DNA from: Clostridia bacterium
GTDB lineage: Bacteria > Bacillota > Clostridia > Oscillospirales > CAG-272
Direction: 5' to 3'
Assembly: GCA_017414385.1 (NCBI GenBank)
Contig: JAFQMO010000124.1
Location: forward strand, 1 to 50,432
DNA: 50,432 bases
A model generated the notes under the pieces. The model searched no databases and was not told the origin of the DNA. It worked only from the letters and a program-made list of their open reading frames with translations. Every line of letters begins with the position of its first letter. Positions within the stretch are counted from its first letter, which is position 1. Below are positions 24,129 to 31,678 of this stretch, piece by piece. Position numbers and translations under genes: made by a program.

Positions 24129-24678
24129 GAGGGGGTGTCGGTGGGATCGATTGCTGTTTCCTCATTTCCAAATTGAACATTTCTGCAATCGCGTTCCAGG
24201 TTGGAAGATCCAGCTTTCCGGTCGTGTTAAGATTCCAAAGAGATTGTATAACGGTGACGGCAGAGGCGGTTGCTTGATACCCTACGCCGGTTACTGCAAA
24301 AGGAGGATAAAAATCACCGATTTCGGATAATGTACGCAGGACTGCTTGCAGAAACTCGATAAGCAGAGGGAAATCTTCGATCGATTCAGTAATAAAAGGA
24401 TTGTATAACGGATATAACGGCGCCCCCGCCTGAAAACGGGAGGCGCTTTTTTCATGCTCGGATACCAGCCGCTCCCATGTGTTCAGGTCAACAACGCCCG
24501 TTTGTTCAAGTGCATATCGGTTTTGAAATGCGAGGAGGGCAGCTGCGGTTTGTTCGTTCCACACTCCGGTAATGGCAATACGTGGGATGTCCGGATCGGT
24601 GTAACTGAGCCCTAACAAAAGAAATTGAAGCTCGCGAATGTTTTGGGGTGTCTTTGAAATATCGATCGTGTGCTGCAT
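24109..24678 (-). CDS. Peptidoglycan-binding domain protein (two PG_binding_1-like units)
   Basis: A 189-aa protein without a signal peptide. It has two PG-binding_1-like repeats: residues about 8-70 (LQFLLLGLSYTDPDIPRI ... GVWNEQTAAALLAFQNRYAL ... VVDLNTWERL) and about 100-175 (FPLLIEFLQAVLRTL ... GVGYQATASAVTVIQSLWNL ... LDLPTWNAIAEMF). No enzymatic domain is visible. It follows the SpoIID-like/PG-binding gene by 14 bp and completes a three-gene set. Absence of a signal peptide fits a protein made in the mother cell or forespore and deposited on the spore, but this is inference. Confidence 0.8.
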   Translation of the reverse strand: MQHTIDISKTPQNIRELQFLLLGLSYTDPDIPRIAITGVWNEQTAAALLAFQNRYALEQTGVVDLNTWERLVSEHEKSASRFQAGAPLYPLYNPFITESIEDFPLLIEFLQAVLRTLSEIGDFYPPFAVTGVGYQATASAVTVIQSLWNLNTTGKLDLPTWNAIAEMFNLEMRKQQSIPPTPPLSPTSP

Positions 24679-24692
24679 AGGGTACCTACCTT

Positions 24693-26087
24693 TTATTGAT
24701 AATTTCCGGCATACTGTCCGACTGAGCGTAGGTTGCCTTCACGAATGTTGGAAGCTTCGGTTGCAATTGCGCTCCAGGTGATTGGTCCGACTACGCCGTT
24801 TGGTTCGATTCCGAAAATCTCCTGCGCGGTAATAACAGCCTGCTGTGTGGCATCGCCGAAATAGCCGGTAACAGAGAATGGCGTAATCTCCGGCTGTACG
24901 GCTGCAAGTGTATTCAGATATTCTTGTAAAAGACGTACATCCTCTCCGGATGAGCCGCGAACGAGAAAGTTCCCGGGGAACGGGACGGCGGTATTATTGA
25001 AGGAGGACGGCGGCTGACTCTCAATGATACCGCGGTATACATCGTATATGGCATCCCATGTGAGGGGACCGACGATTCCGTCAATATCAAGACCGTATGC
25101 CTGCTGAAAGGCTATCACTGCATTTTTTGTCTGTTCTCCGAAATATCCTGTGATTGGAATAGGAGGGACCTCATTCACATATACAGCAATATAGGCAAGC
25201 AGATATTGCAATGTTTGAACGGCAAGCGATTGCTGCCCTTGTTGCAGGGTTTGGGGAAACGCAGTACTGATATCTGAAATCTTCAGTCCCTCCGAGTTCA
25301 GTTCGTTCAGACGTTTCACAGCGTTAAATATACGGATGATCTGATACCATGTTGCCGGCCCGACAACACCGTCGGGTGTCAGATTGAAAATTCGCTGAAA
25401 CGCTTTAACGGCATCGGCGGTTTCGACGGTATATATTCCGTCCACCGGGTAGATTTTGGGGATCGCAGGATAATTACGGGAGATCCGATTGAGCCGCAGC
25501 TGTACATTTTTGGTATCGTTGCCGATGGATCCGATGGAAAGAGGGGAACCCGGATATGATTCGGAAACATTTCCGGTAGGTACGTTGGAGACAACACGGA
25601 TATCATCACCGTAATAGTATTGCAGGATCTGATAGGGGAGAAGCCCATCCTCCGCAAGCGGAACCGTTCCCCATTGAGATAATCCGCTGCAGGTTACGGT
25701 TGTTCCATTGCAGTATTGTGTAAAATACGGCTCTATGGAATCTCCTTTTACAACATAGCTGTTGAAAATGTCGTCTGCGATACGGTCGATATTATCAAAG
25801 ATCGTTCTGCCGTTGATAAAATATTGGTCATATGCAGTGGAATTTGTTATGTCAAAATCATATCCGCGGGAACGGTAATACTCGGTATAGATACGGTTGA
25901 GTGCAAAAGAGATTTGTGCATACATATTGGCACGAATGGCACTTTCCGGCCAGGTCGGATATATTTCACTGGATGCGACATTTTTGACATAATCGATAAA
26001 GGGAACGGTGACATTTGGAGCGGCAGCTCCGGGGGCACCCAAATGGACGGTGATGGTTTCCGGAATGATGGGATTGATATTCGGCAT
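24693..26087 (-). CDS. SpoIID-like domain protein with three peptidoglycan-binding repeats
   Basis: A 464-aa protein. Residues about 15-175 resemble the SpoIID/LytB amidase-enhancer fold as found in clostridial proteins (FIDYVKNVASSEIYPTWPES, SFALNRIYTEYYRSRGYDFD, then TYDQYF-like and QYCNGTTVTCSGLSQWGT). Three PG_binding_1 repeats follow, ending at TPDGVVGPATWYQI, DIDGIVGPLTWDAI and EPNGVVGPITWSAI (about residues 195-255, 285-345 and 375-435). There is no N-terminal signal sequence. The middle gene of three, with its SD GGAGG just upstream. It is likely a sporulation or cell-wall protein; an enzymatic role is not shown. Confidence 0.85.
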   Translation of the reverse strand: MPNINPIIPETITVHLGAPGAAAPNVTVPFIDYVKNVASSEIYPTWPESAIRANMYAQISFALNRIYTEYYRSRGYDFDITNSTAYDQYFINGRTIFDNIDRIADDIFNSYVVKGDSIEPYFTQYCNGTTVTCSGLSQWGTVPLAEDGLLPYQILQYYYGDDIRVVSNVPTGNVSESYPGSPLSIGSIGNDTKNVQLRLNRISRNYPAIPKIYPVDGIYTVETADAVKAFQRIFNLTPDGVVGPATWYQIIRIFNAVKRLNELNSEGLKISDISTAFPQTLQQGQQSLAVQTLQYLLAYIAVYVNEVPPIPITGYFGEQTKNAVIAFQQAYGLDIDGIVGPLTWDAIYDVYRGIIESQPPSSFNNTAVPFPGNFLVRGSSGEDVRLLQEYLNTLAAVQPEITPFSVTGYFGDATQQAVITAQEIFGIEPNGVVGPITWSAIATEASNIREGNLRSVGQYAGNYQ

Positions 26088-26099
26088 GAGGACCTCCGA

Positions 26100-26573
26100 T
26101 TACAGATTGTTTGGGCGTGTTTCCGAAAAAATAATCAGCTCACCGTTGGGTTCGGCATACTGTTCACTTTTGGATAAGGGGATCATATCAAAATACTGCA
26201 GAGATCGTATCCCCGGAAAAATGGGGACCTCCTTCGCTTCAGCAGAATAATACCCATCACGGAAAACGCGTACATGGACGGTCGTGTACGGCAAGTAGGG
26301 GCTGTTGGGCGCAAGGGAGCTTTTGGGAGAAGGTGTTGGAATCGGAACAGCCTCGGCGATCCCACTTTCATCGGAGGTCTGTCGGCGATAGAGAGAATAT
26401 TCATTGTCATCATTTGGCAGATAGATCTCAATTTGAACATTGGATAAGGGGTAAGCCTTCCCGCCGGTTCCCGTCGAAACTGTTAAGTATCCGACATCGC
26501 TGCTTTCCGATATGGGTGGATTATCTCGTTCTTTTATGGGCATGATGTCGGTATTTTGTTCTTTTTCGCTCAT
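26100..26573 (-). CDS. Prealbumin/carboxypeptidase-regulatory-like beta-sandwich protein
   Basis: A 157-aa acidic soluble protein. After a disordered N-terminus the region from GYLTVSTGTGGKAYPLSNVQ to PLSKSEQY has the pattern of a transthyretin-like or CarboxypepD_reg-like beta-sandwich (LSNVQIEIYL ... SDESGIAEAV ... VHVRVFRDGYYSAEAKEVPI). The start is put at 26573 because AAAGGAG lies eight bases upstream; an in-frame ATG at 26591 has none. It is the first gene of the set with the SpoIID-like/PG-binding gene 12 bp downstream. It is a probable structural partner; the function is unknown. Confidence 0.7.
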   Translation of the reverse strand: MSEKEQNTDIMPIKERDNPPISESSDVGYLTVSTGTGGKAYPLSNVQIEIYLPNDDNEYSLYRRQTSDESGIAEAVPIPTPSPKSSLAPNSPYLPYTTVHVRVFRDGYYSAEAKEVPIFPGIRSLQYFDMIPLSKSEQYAEPNGELIIFSETRPNNL

Positions 26574-26663
26574 ATGTGATGCTCCTTTCATATATGTGAG
26601 GATTCCGTTTCAGCATATGTGCGAGCACGGTTATTTAGAATCGGGAAAATACGATCAATGCTC

Positions 26664-26692
26664 TTGAAAATATGATTTTGATATGGTATAAT
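26664..26692 (+). promoter_or_regulatory. Promoter of the HAD hydrolase gene
   Basis: TTGAAA (26664-26669), 17-bp spacer, TATAAT (26687-26692), with the SD AAGGAG at 26714-26719. No sigma-A promoter was recognised on the minus strand for the divergent spore-like set. Confidence 0.8.
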
Positions 26693-26727
26693 GAACCGAA
26701 AATATTTTTGGTGAAGGAGATAAAGTG

Positions 26728-27465
26728 ATGCTGATTATTGCAAGTGATTTTGACGGTACGATCTGTAGGGTTTATGGGGATGAGTATTGTATTTCCGAAA
26801 AGGACCGCAATGCAATCCGGTGTTGGCAGAAGGAGGGAAATCGTTTCGGTATTGTTACGGGACGGGGCTCCGAATTGTTTGATGAGGAATCGGTACAGAT
26901 GATCAAGCTTGATTATGCTGTTGTTTATAACGGTGCACTGATTATGGATGGGAATCGAAATGTGATCGCAGAGGAATATATTTCGCGTGAATTGGCTGAA
27001 GATTATGCTGCATTTATTCGTCAATTCCCCGGATTGGAGGAATGTGAGTTCGGTTTTGCTTGCCGCGATCCCAAGGCGGCCCCAACCGATGGAAATATCA
27101 AAGGAGTATACCAGATCTTTACAGGAGGAAATGTGCAGGAGGAGGTCGACCGTGCGGTTGCGCTGTGTAATGAGCATTATGGGGATACGATCATTACCTA
27201 TAAAAACGGCGATTGTATCAATGCAGTGAAAAGAGGTGTCAGCAAGGCAACGGGAATCCGGGCATATATGAGGGCGGTTGGATGCACAGAGAGGGAGGTC
27301 TTTTCTGTGGGGGATAACTACAATGATCTTCCGATGCTGTATGCATTTGACGGCTATGTGGTCAACACCGCTGATAAGGAGATCCGTGATCTGATCCCCA
27401 ATCACTGTGAGGATATGGACGATCTTATGATGCAGGCAAAGAAACGGTATTCAGGAGGTTGCTGA
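26728..27465 (+). CDS. Cof-type HAD-superfamily hydrolase
   Basis: A 245-aa cytoplasmic phosphatase of the HAD IIB (Cof) subfamily. Motif I ASDFDGTI holds the nucleophile Asp; motif II is in VVYNGALIM; the conserved Lys lies in VSKATGIRAYM; motif IV is SVGDNYNDLPML. Such enzymes dephosphorylate sugar phosphates or cofactor precursors; the substrate is unknown. The start at 26728 is eight bases from AAGGAG; the GTG at 26725 is an alternative. A single gene between its promoter and the terminator at 27533. Confidence 0.92.
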   Translation: MLIIASDFDGTICRVYGDEYCISEKDRNAIRCWQKEGNRFGIVTGRGSELFDEESVQMIKLDYAVVYNGALIMDGNRNVIAEEYISRELAEDYAAFIRQFPGLEECEFGFACRDPKAAPTDGNIKGVYQIFTGGNVQEEVDRAVALCNEHYGDTIITYKNGDCINAVKRGVSKATGIRAYMRAVGCTEREVFSVGDNYNDLPMLYAFDGYVVNTADKEIRDLIPNHCEDMDDLMMQAKKRYSGGC

Positions 27466-27532
27466 GATTTATCGGATGCTTTGATCGCAGCAGCGGTTGA
27501 ATGTTACTTATACTGTATTCGACAAAAAAGAG

Positions 27533-27579
27533 AGGACTTGCACGATCCGTTTTACACGGATCAGGGCAAGTCCTTTTTT
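27533..27579. terminator. Terminator between the HAD gene and the DUF5662 gene
   Basis: AGGACTTGC (27533-27541) pairs with GCAAGTCCT (27566-27574), with an inner GATCCG/CGGATC stem. A T run follows on the + strand and an A-rich flank precedes it, so it can act for both convergent genes. Confidence 0.9.
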
Positions 27580-28147
27580 ATGATTTCGTGATTGGGTAGG
27601 GGAGCGTTTTGGGATATTCGCCGCGTGGATCGAGCGATCGGAGATAGGCAAAGCAAGCATCCTCTCCCTCGTTGGCAAGCATGCAAAAAAGAGATTCAAG
27701 AAGCAGTGCGGTTTCTCTGTGCATCTCGTTTCGGTCGGGTCCGGAACGAAAATACTGCAGGGGATGGTTATTGTCATATTTTTCGCCGCGATAAATCTTG
27801 GATGCGGCCACACGGTCGCAAAACATCTCCATAACAAAGCGCAAGGGCATTTTGATGGGGACATTTGTTTTTTCCAGCTCGGAAAAATCACGCCAATACT
27901 CGAAGTGATGTCTGTTACGGCCCTTGTGATGCATCCATGCGGAGGAGTAACCCTTTTCTTCTCTTTCCGCGGCGTTGGGACTGCGTCGCCCCTGAAAATA
28001 ATGTGCACCTGCAAAAAACTCTGCCGGTGAATACTTGGACAGATCGTGAAGCAGCCCCTGCAGACCGATACCGGCTCGAAAGCAATGCACGATAACACGG
28101 TGTCTGTGGCGGGTGATCACGAGAAAATGCTTGATGGGATGGCTCAT
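27578..28147 (-). CDS. DUF5662 family protein
   Basis: A 189-aa protein of an uncharacterised family (DUF5662) recognised by KHFLVITRHRHRVIVHCFRA, GLLHDLSKYSPAEFF, WMHHKGRNRHHFEYW and the C-terminal HPLQYF. Several conserved His/Asp pairs (HDLSKYS, HHKGRNRHH) resemble the metal ligands of HD-type phosphohydrolases, so a metal-dependent hydrolase is plausible. The start overlaps the stop of the recombinase gene by 4 bp, so it is translated from the same operon. Confidence 0.85.
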   Translation of the reverse strand: MSHPIKHFLVITRHRHRVIVHCFRAGIGLQGLLHDLSKYSPAEFFAGAHYFQGRRSPNAAEREEKGYSSAWMHHKGRNRHHFEYWRDFSELEKTNVPIKMPLRFVMEMFCDRVAASKIYRGEKYDNNHPLQYFRSGPDRNEMHRETALLLESLFCMLANEGEDACFAYLRSLDPRGEYPKTLPYPITKS

Positions 28148-29244
28148 GTCGGCGGTTCCTCTTGGGTATTTTTTTTCGTTCTCATTTGAAATACGTTTCT
28201 GTGGCGGAGCAGGTTTTCCGTTGATTCCTCCACATAGTATTGCTTTGTCGTGTTGACATCATTATGGCCGAGTGCTTGTGCAACCAAAAAAATATCTCCT
28301 GTTTCGTTATAGAGCTCGGTTCCATATGTTTTGCGGAGCTTGTGCGGTGTAATATGTTCCTTGGTGCCGATCAAAACGGTATATTTGCGGACCAATGCCT
28401 CGACGGTCTGTACACACATCCTTCTCCTTCGTTCAGACAGAAACAGTGCATCTTCATCAAGCGGAGAGGCGGGAGTGATGCTTTCACGAAGCTGTAAATA
28501 ATCTTTGATTGCGGCAATAACCTCGTCACTGAGTGCGATCCGTTGCCGCTTGGCACCCTTTCTATCGACCTCCAAAATGCAGTTCTCCAGATCCAGATCG
28601 GAGATATTGATGCCGACACATTCGGATACACGGATCCCTGTGCCGAGCAGGATGCTGAAGATGGCAAGATCCCGTACCTTATTTCGTTCCAGAGCGGACC
28701 GTTGCCGTTTGGAAAGAGAGCCTGACACGAGCGATTGTGCCGTTTTGGCACCACCTTCCACGGTATCGAGGAGCAGGGGGATCTCCTTTGGCTGAAGCTT
28801 TACCATATGTGTTGCGTTTTTGGACTCGTTTTTTGTGATTTTTTCGGCTTTATCCAGGGGATTTGCTGTCAAAAGATCTTTGCGGATCAAGTACAGAAAA
28901 AAAGAATTCAAGCAACAGAATTTTCGGTGGACACCTGCATAATGATTTCCGGTGCTCCATAGATATGCGACATATGCATCAATATCTGAACCACGCAGCG
29001 CTGCCAGCACATCAATGGTGATCTCAGAAAGTGCATCTCCCGGCAGCGACGACGTTGTGTCACGCAGCCAGAGGAAAAAATGACGGATGTCATACGCATA
29101 GGAAAGTCTTGTTTTTGCAGTGGAGTTTCCTTTTCTCATAGAGAGATATGCGGCCACGAACGGCGGAAGGTCACGGCAGATGGCAAAGGCTTTTTCGTCG
29201 ATCATATCATCATTTTGCGCGCGGTAGCTTCCGGGCTTTGCCAT
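28144..29244 (-). CDS. Tyrosine recombinase (XerC/D-like)
   Basis: A 366-aa site-specific recombinase. The N-terminal SAM-like core-binding domain covers about residues 28-125. The catalytic domain has the full set: Arg205 (GTGIRVSE), Lys229 (EVDRKGAKR), His301 and Arg304 (TPHKLRKT), His327 (LGHNDVNTT), and Tyr336 as the nucleophile (TTKQYYVEE). The SD AAGGAGGG precedes the ATG. It lies in an operon between DUF3006 and DUF5662, with no phage or element genes nearby. A chromosomal Xer-like role is therefore more likely than an integrase of a resident element, but no dif or att site was identified. Confidence 0.92.
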   Translation of the reverse strand: MAKPGSYRAQNDDMIDEKAFAICRDLPPFVAAYLSMRKGNSTAKTRLSYAYDIRHFFLWLRDTTSSLPGDALSEITIDVLAALRGSDIDAYVAYLWSTGNHYAGVHRKFCCLNSFFLYLIRKDLLTANPLDKAEKITKNESKNATHMVKLQPKEIPLLLDTVEGGAKTAQSLVSGSLSKRQRSALERNKVRDLAIFSILLGTGIRVSECVGINISDLDLENCILEVDRKGAKRQRIALSDEVIAAIKDYLQLRESITPASPLDEDALFLSERRRRMCVQTVEALVRKYTVLIGTKEHITPHKLRKTYGTELYNETGDIFLVAQALGHNDVNTTKQYYVEESTENLLRHRNVFQMRTKKNTQEEPPT

Positions 29245-29271
29245 GACTATCCCTCCTTTTTGAATTGCGGT

Positions 29272-29532
29272 CTATTTGCGATTTTTTGCACGCATCCGTA
29301 AAAGCTGCATTTTTTTTCGGATGGATGCACGTTTTTTCTGTGTATCCTCCGGAAGAGGCTCAACGGAGAGTACGGTACCGTTTTCATCGATCTCAACAGA
29401 GAAAACCGTTCCCTCTGTCGGCGGACAGCCGTCGAATCGTCCGAGGGGTACCGTTATGATATTTTCTTGCATATCCTGCAGAATGACCGTTCCCTCTTCC
29501 AAACGGTCCACGGTCAGTTGTTCCTTTTTCAT
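29272..29532 (-). CDS. DUF3006 domain protein
   Basis: An 86-aa basic protein with an OB-like DUF3006 pattern (TVDRLEEGTVILQDMQENII, then GTVFSVEIDENGTVLSVEPL) and a Lys/Arg-rich tail that could contact nucleic acid. AAGGGGGG precedes the ATG. First gene of the DUF3006/recombinase/DUF5662 operon, 27 bp upstream of the recombinase. Function unknown. Confidence 0.85.
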   Translation of the reverse strand: MKKEQLTVDRLEEGTVILQDMQENIITVPLGRFDGCPPTEGTVFSVEIDENGTVLSVEPLPEDTQKKRASIRKKMQLLRMRAKNRK

Positions 29533-29633
29533 GCTGTGCCCCCCTTGGATTTTGTTGAAGCGATACGGAGACCGCCCCTATACGGTACGGCATCGTTTGC
29601 GATGTCCCATTTGCTGATCATACCGATATGCAT

Positions 29634-29662
29634 ATTATATCAAAGATCCGTGTAACTGTCAA
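29634..29662 (-). promoter_or_regulatory. Consensus promoter of the recombinase operon
   Basis: On the minus strand: TTGACA (29662-29657), exactly 17 bp, TATAAT (29639-29634): a perfect sigma-A consensus. The leader to 29532 is about 95 nt. Confidence 0.9.
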
Positions 29663-29670
29663 GAATAACC

Positions 29671-29710
29671 GCGGCGAAAAAGAAACGGTACACCGCGCGG
29701 CGTACCGTTT
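29671..29710 (-). terminator. Terminator of the small unknown gene at 29721
   Basis: On the minus strand AAACGGTAC (29710-29702) pairs with GTACCGTTT (29691-29683), and CTTTTTC follows. It separates the gene at 29721 from the promoter at 29662. Confidence 0.75.
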
Positions 29711-29720
29711 GTAAGAAAGG

Positions 29721-29948
29721 TTACAGAAGTGCAAAGATCAAGCGCAGGATGGAATCTTCCGCGGAGAGCTTTCCATTTTTTTGTGTGATCCTCTGACAGT
29801 TGTCGGGGAGAAAAGAAAGATCCGCATAGGAGACTGCATTGCAGATGGAGGAGCGGATCTCCTGCAACGAGATATTCTCTTCTTGCGCAAGCTGCTCGAG
29901 GATCGTTTGAATGCGTGCGAGTACAGCCTCTTTGTCATCATATACCAT
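29721..29948 (-). CDS. Small hypothetical protein
   Basis: A 75-aa acidic helical protein (MVYDDKEAVLARIQTILEQL at the N-terminus) not recognised as any family. The internal NAVSYADLSFLPD could be a short loop between helices. The start is uncertain: the ATG at 29948 has AAAGGA 16 bases upstream, while a GTG at 29963 directly follows that SD. It is supported by its own terminator downstream and by the lack of other coding signal here. Confidence 0.6.
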   Translation of the reverse strand: MVYDDKEAVLARIQTILEQLAQEENISLQEIRSSICNAVSYADLSFLPDNCQRITQKNGKLSAEDSILRLIFALL

Positions 29949-30054
29949 AATAAACCCAATCACATCCTTTTTTGTTTTCGGAACGGAATGAAATACAGGT
30001 GTTAGTATACGGAAAAAGAGCCTGTTTATTCATGCTTGAAAAAAGCAGATACTG

Positions 30055-30678
30055 TCAGCGGTCATCGTTGGAAGCGAGCGCATCCAACATATTACGCATG
30101 GTTTGTTCATCCAAATAACCGATATGTGTGGACACGATTTTTTTGTTTTGATCGATCAGCACCGTTGTCGGCAGATAAATGACCCCATAGGCAATGGCTG
30201 CATCCCGGTCGAGATCATAATAAGTCGGGAAGGTGAAGCCCTCATTTTTTAAGAAGGCGGCAGCCGTTGCTATTGTTTCGCGATAACCGTCGGTCATATT
30301 GATTACCATAAAGCTTACGTGATCCAGATATTCGGCGTAGATCTTTTCGAGATTGTGCAGCTCCAGTTTACACGGGGAACACCAGGATGCAAAGAAGCTG
30401 ATCATTACGGGACGGTCGATCGAGTCAAAAAGAGTGATAGGCTTCCCGTCAATGTCATATACCGTGAAATCCCAAGCGGTATCCTTGTTATCGGAAGCGG
30501 ACGGATGTTCATTTTCTGCGGAGTCGGTGTGCTCTGCATCAGATGCGTTTGTCTGAGGATCAGAGACCGTATTGGAAGGGTCATAATTCTCGGACAAGTA
30601 CCGGTAACCGAGAAATGCTCCTGCCAAAACAATGACAAAAACGATACATAGGATCAAAACAGAATGGTACTGCTTCAT
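30055..30678 (-). CDS. TlpA/ResA-like membrane-anchored thiol-disulfide oxidoreductase
   Basis: A 207-aa protein with an N-terminal membrane anchor (about residues 7-27, LILCIVFVIVLAGAFLGYRY), an acidic Asp/Ser-rich linker (about 33-66) and a thioredoxin fold. The active site is Cys100-Ser-Pro-Cys103 (FASWCSPCKLEL) and the cis-Pro loop is IYLPTTVL. It would reduce disulfides outside the cytoplasm, using electrons passed by CcdA, whose gene is 15 bp upstream. No cytochrome c genes are visible nearby, so the client could be any exported thiol protein. Confidence 0.92.
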   Translation of the reverse strand: MKQYHSVLILCIVFVIVLAGAFLGYRYLSENYDPSNTVSDPQTNASDAEHTDSAENEHPSASDNKDTAWDFTVYDIDGKPITLFDSIDRPVMISFFASWCSPCKLELHNLEKIYAEYLDHVSFMVINMTDGYRETIATAAAFLKNEGFTFPTYYDLDRDAAIAYGVIYLPTTVLIDQNKKIVSTHIGYLDEQTMRNMLDALASNDDR

Positions 30679-30693
30679 AGGCTGCTCTCCTCC

Positions 30694-31359
30694 TTATGCA
30701 AAAAGAGATAAAAATGAACTCAACCAACCGAGCATCATGGAAATTCCCATGACGATCAGAAGGGTTCCGCAAATGATATTGATAATACGGTAGTGCTTTT
30801 TGATTGCTTGTATGGTATCGCGAAGACGATCGATCAGAAGCGCGGATAAAATGAAGGGAATACCAAGTCCCATGGAGTAAGCAAGAAGCAGAAGCAATCC
30901 TTTTACGGCACTGCCGGCGTGCGATGCAAGCATCAATGCGGCACCTAAAAAAGCACCGACACACGGTGTCAGACTGACGGAATACACAAGGCCGAAAAGA
31001 AATGCGGTCACGATCCCGCTGATAGAAATCCGCTTGCGTTTGCCGCTGATAGAGGGCAATTGGAAAACACCGAGGAAGGAGAGCCCCAGAAGACAGACAA
31101 TAATACCGCTGATGATATTAACCGCTTGTCTGTATCGGCTGAGCAGCATTCCAAGTGTTCCGGCAAACAGACCGAGTGCACAAAAGACCGTGGTAAAGCC
31201 AAGTACAAAGGAGATGGCGCGCAGGACGGTGGAGGCGTTGTTTCTACGATTCTCGGTTTCGGTCCCGGCAAAAAACGAAATATACAACGGAAGGAGAGGG
31301 AGCATGCATGGAGAAAGGAATGAGATGAGTCCCTCAAGAAAGGTAATCAGATAAGACAT
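30694..31359 (-). CDS. CcdA-type membrane thiol-electron transporter
   Basis: A 221-aa protein with six predicted membrane helices. The two redox Cys are Cys18 (LSPCMLP) and Cys133 (LTPCVGAF), each in the Pro-Cys context typical of CcdA. It moves reducing equivalents from cytoplasmic thioredoxin to the extracytoplasmic TlpA-like protein encoded next. No good SD is visible before the ATG at 31359; a palindrome lies 21 bp upstream. It heads the two-gene operon. Confidence 0.93.
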   Translation of the reverse strand: MSYLITFLEGLISFLSPCMLPLLPLYISFFAGTETENRRNNASTVLRAISFVLGFTTVFCALGLFAGTLGMLLSRYRQAVNIISGIIVCLLGLSFLGVFQLPSISGKRKRISISGIVTAFLFGLVYSVSLTPCVGAFLGAALMLASHAGSAVKGLLLLLAYSMGLGIPFILSALLIDRLRDTIQAIKKHYRIINIICGTLLIVMGISMMLGWLSSFLSLFA

Positions 31360-31379
31360 GTGATTTACTGCGTTCCGTG

Positions 31380-31392
31380 ATCCGTGACGGAT
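31380..31392. promoter_or_regulatory. Palindrome upstream of ccdA (possible operator)
   Basis: ATCCGT-G-ACGGAT is a perfect 13-bp inverted repeat inside the ccdA leader. It could be an operator or a small RNA hairpin; nothing further supports either. Confidence 0.35.
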
Positions 31393-31678
31393 TGCCCGGC
31401 TGCAGGATACAGCACTCCCTTCTTTGATTTTGAGAAAACAGGATGAAGACTGTCGATCTCGGATTCTGTTGTTAGTATATCAACGGAATGTGATGCGAAT
31501 TCGTATAATCATTGAATTATTTGTTAACGATACGGTGGAGAGGTGCTTTTTTGCAGTCTGTTACAATAAAATTTACATTTCAGATATGGTAATTATTGCA
31601 TATTTATAGTATAATAAAGAAAATTATCTTTTGGCTTTCGCCGCAAGATAGAGTACGTAAGATTGGAAGTATACGCAA
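31393..31678. other. Divergent ccdA-secA intergenic region
   Basis: A TATAAT at 31610-31615 is a likely -10 for secA; the -35 position (TGGTAA, 31587-31592) is poor. A TATACT exists on the minus strand at about 31477-31482 for ccdA, also without a good -35. No RNA structure was recognised in the secA leader. Confidence 0.4.
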
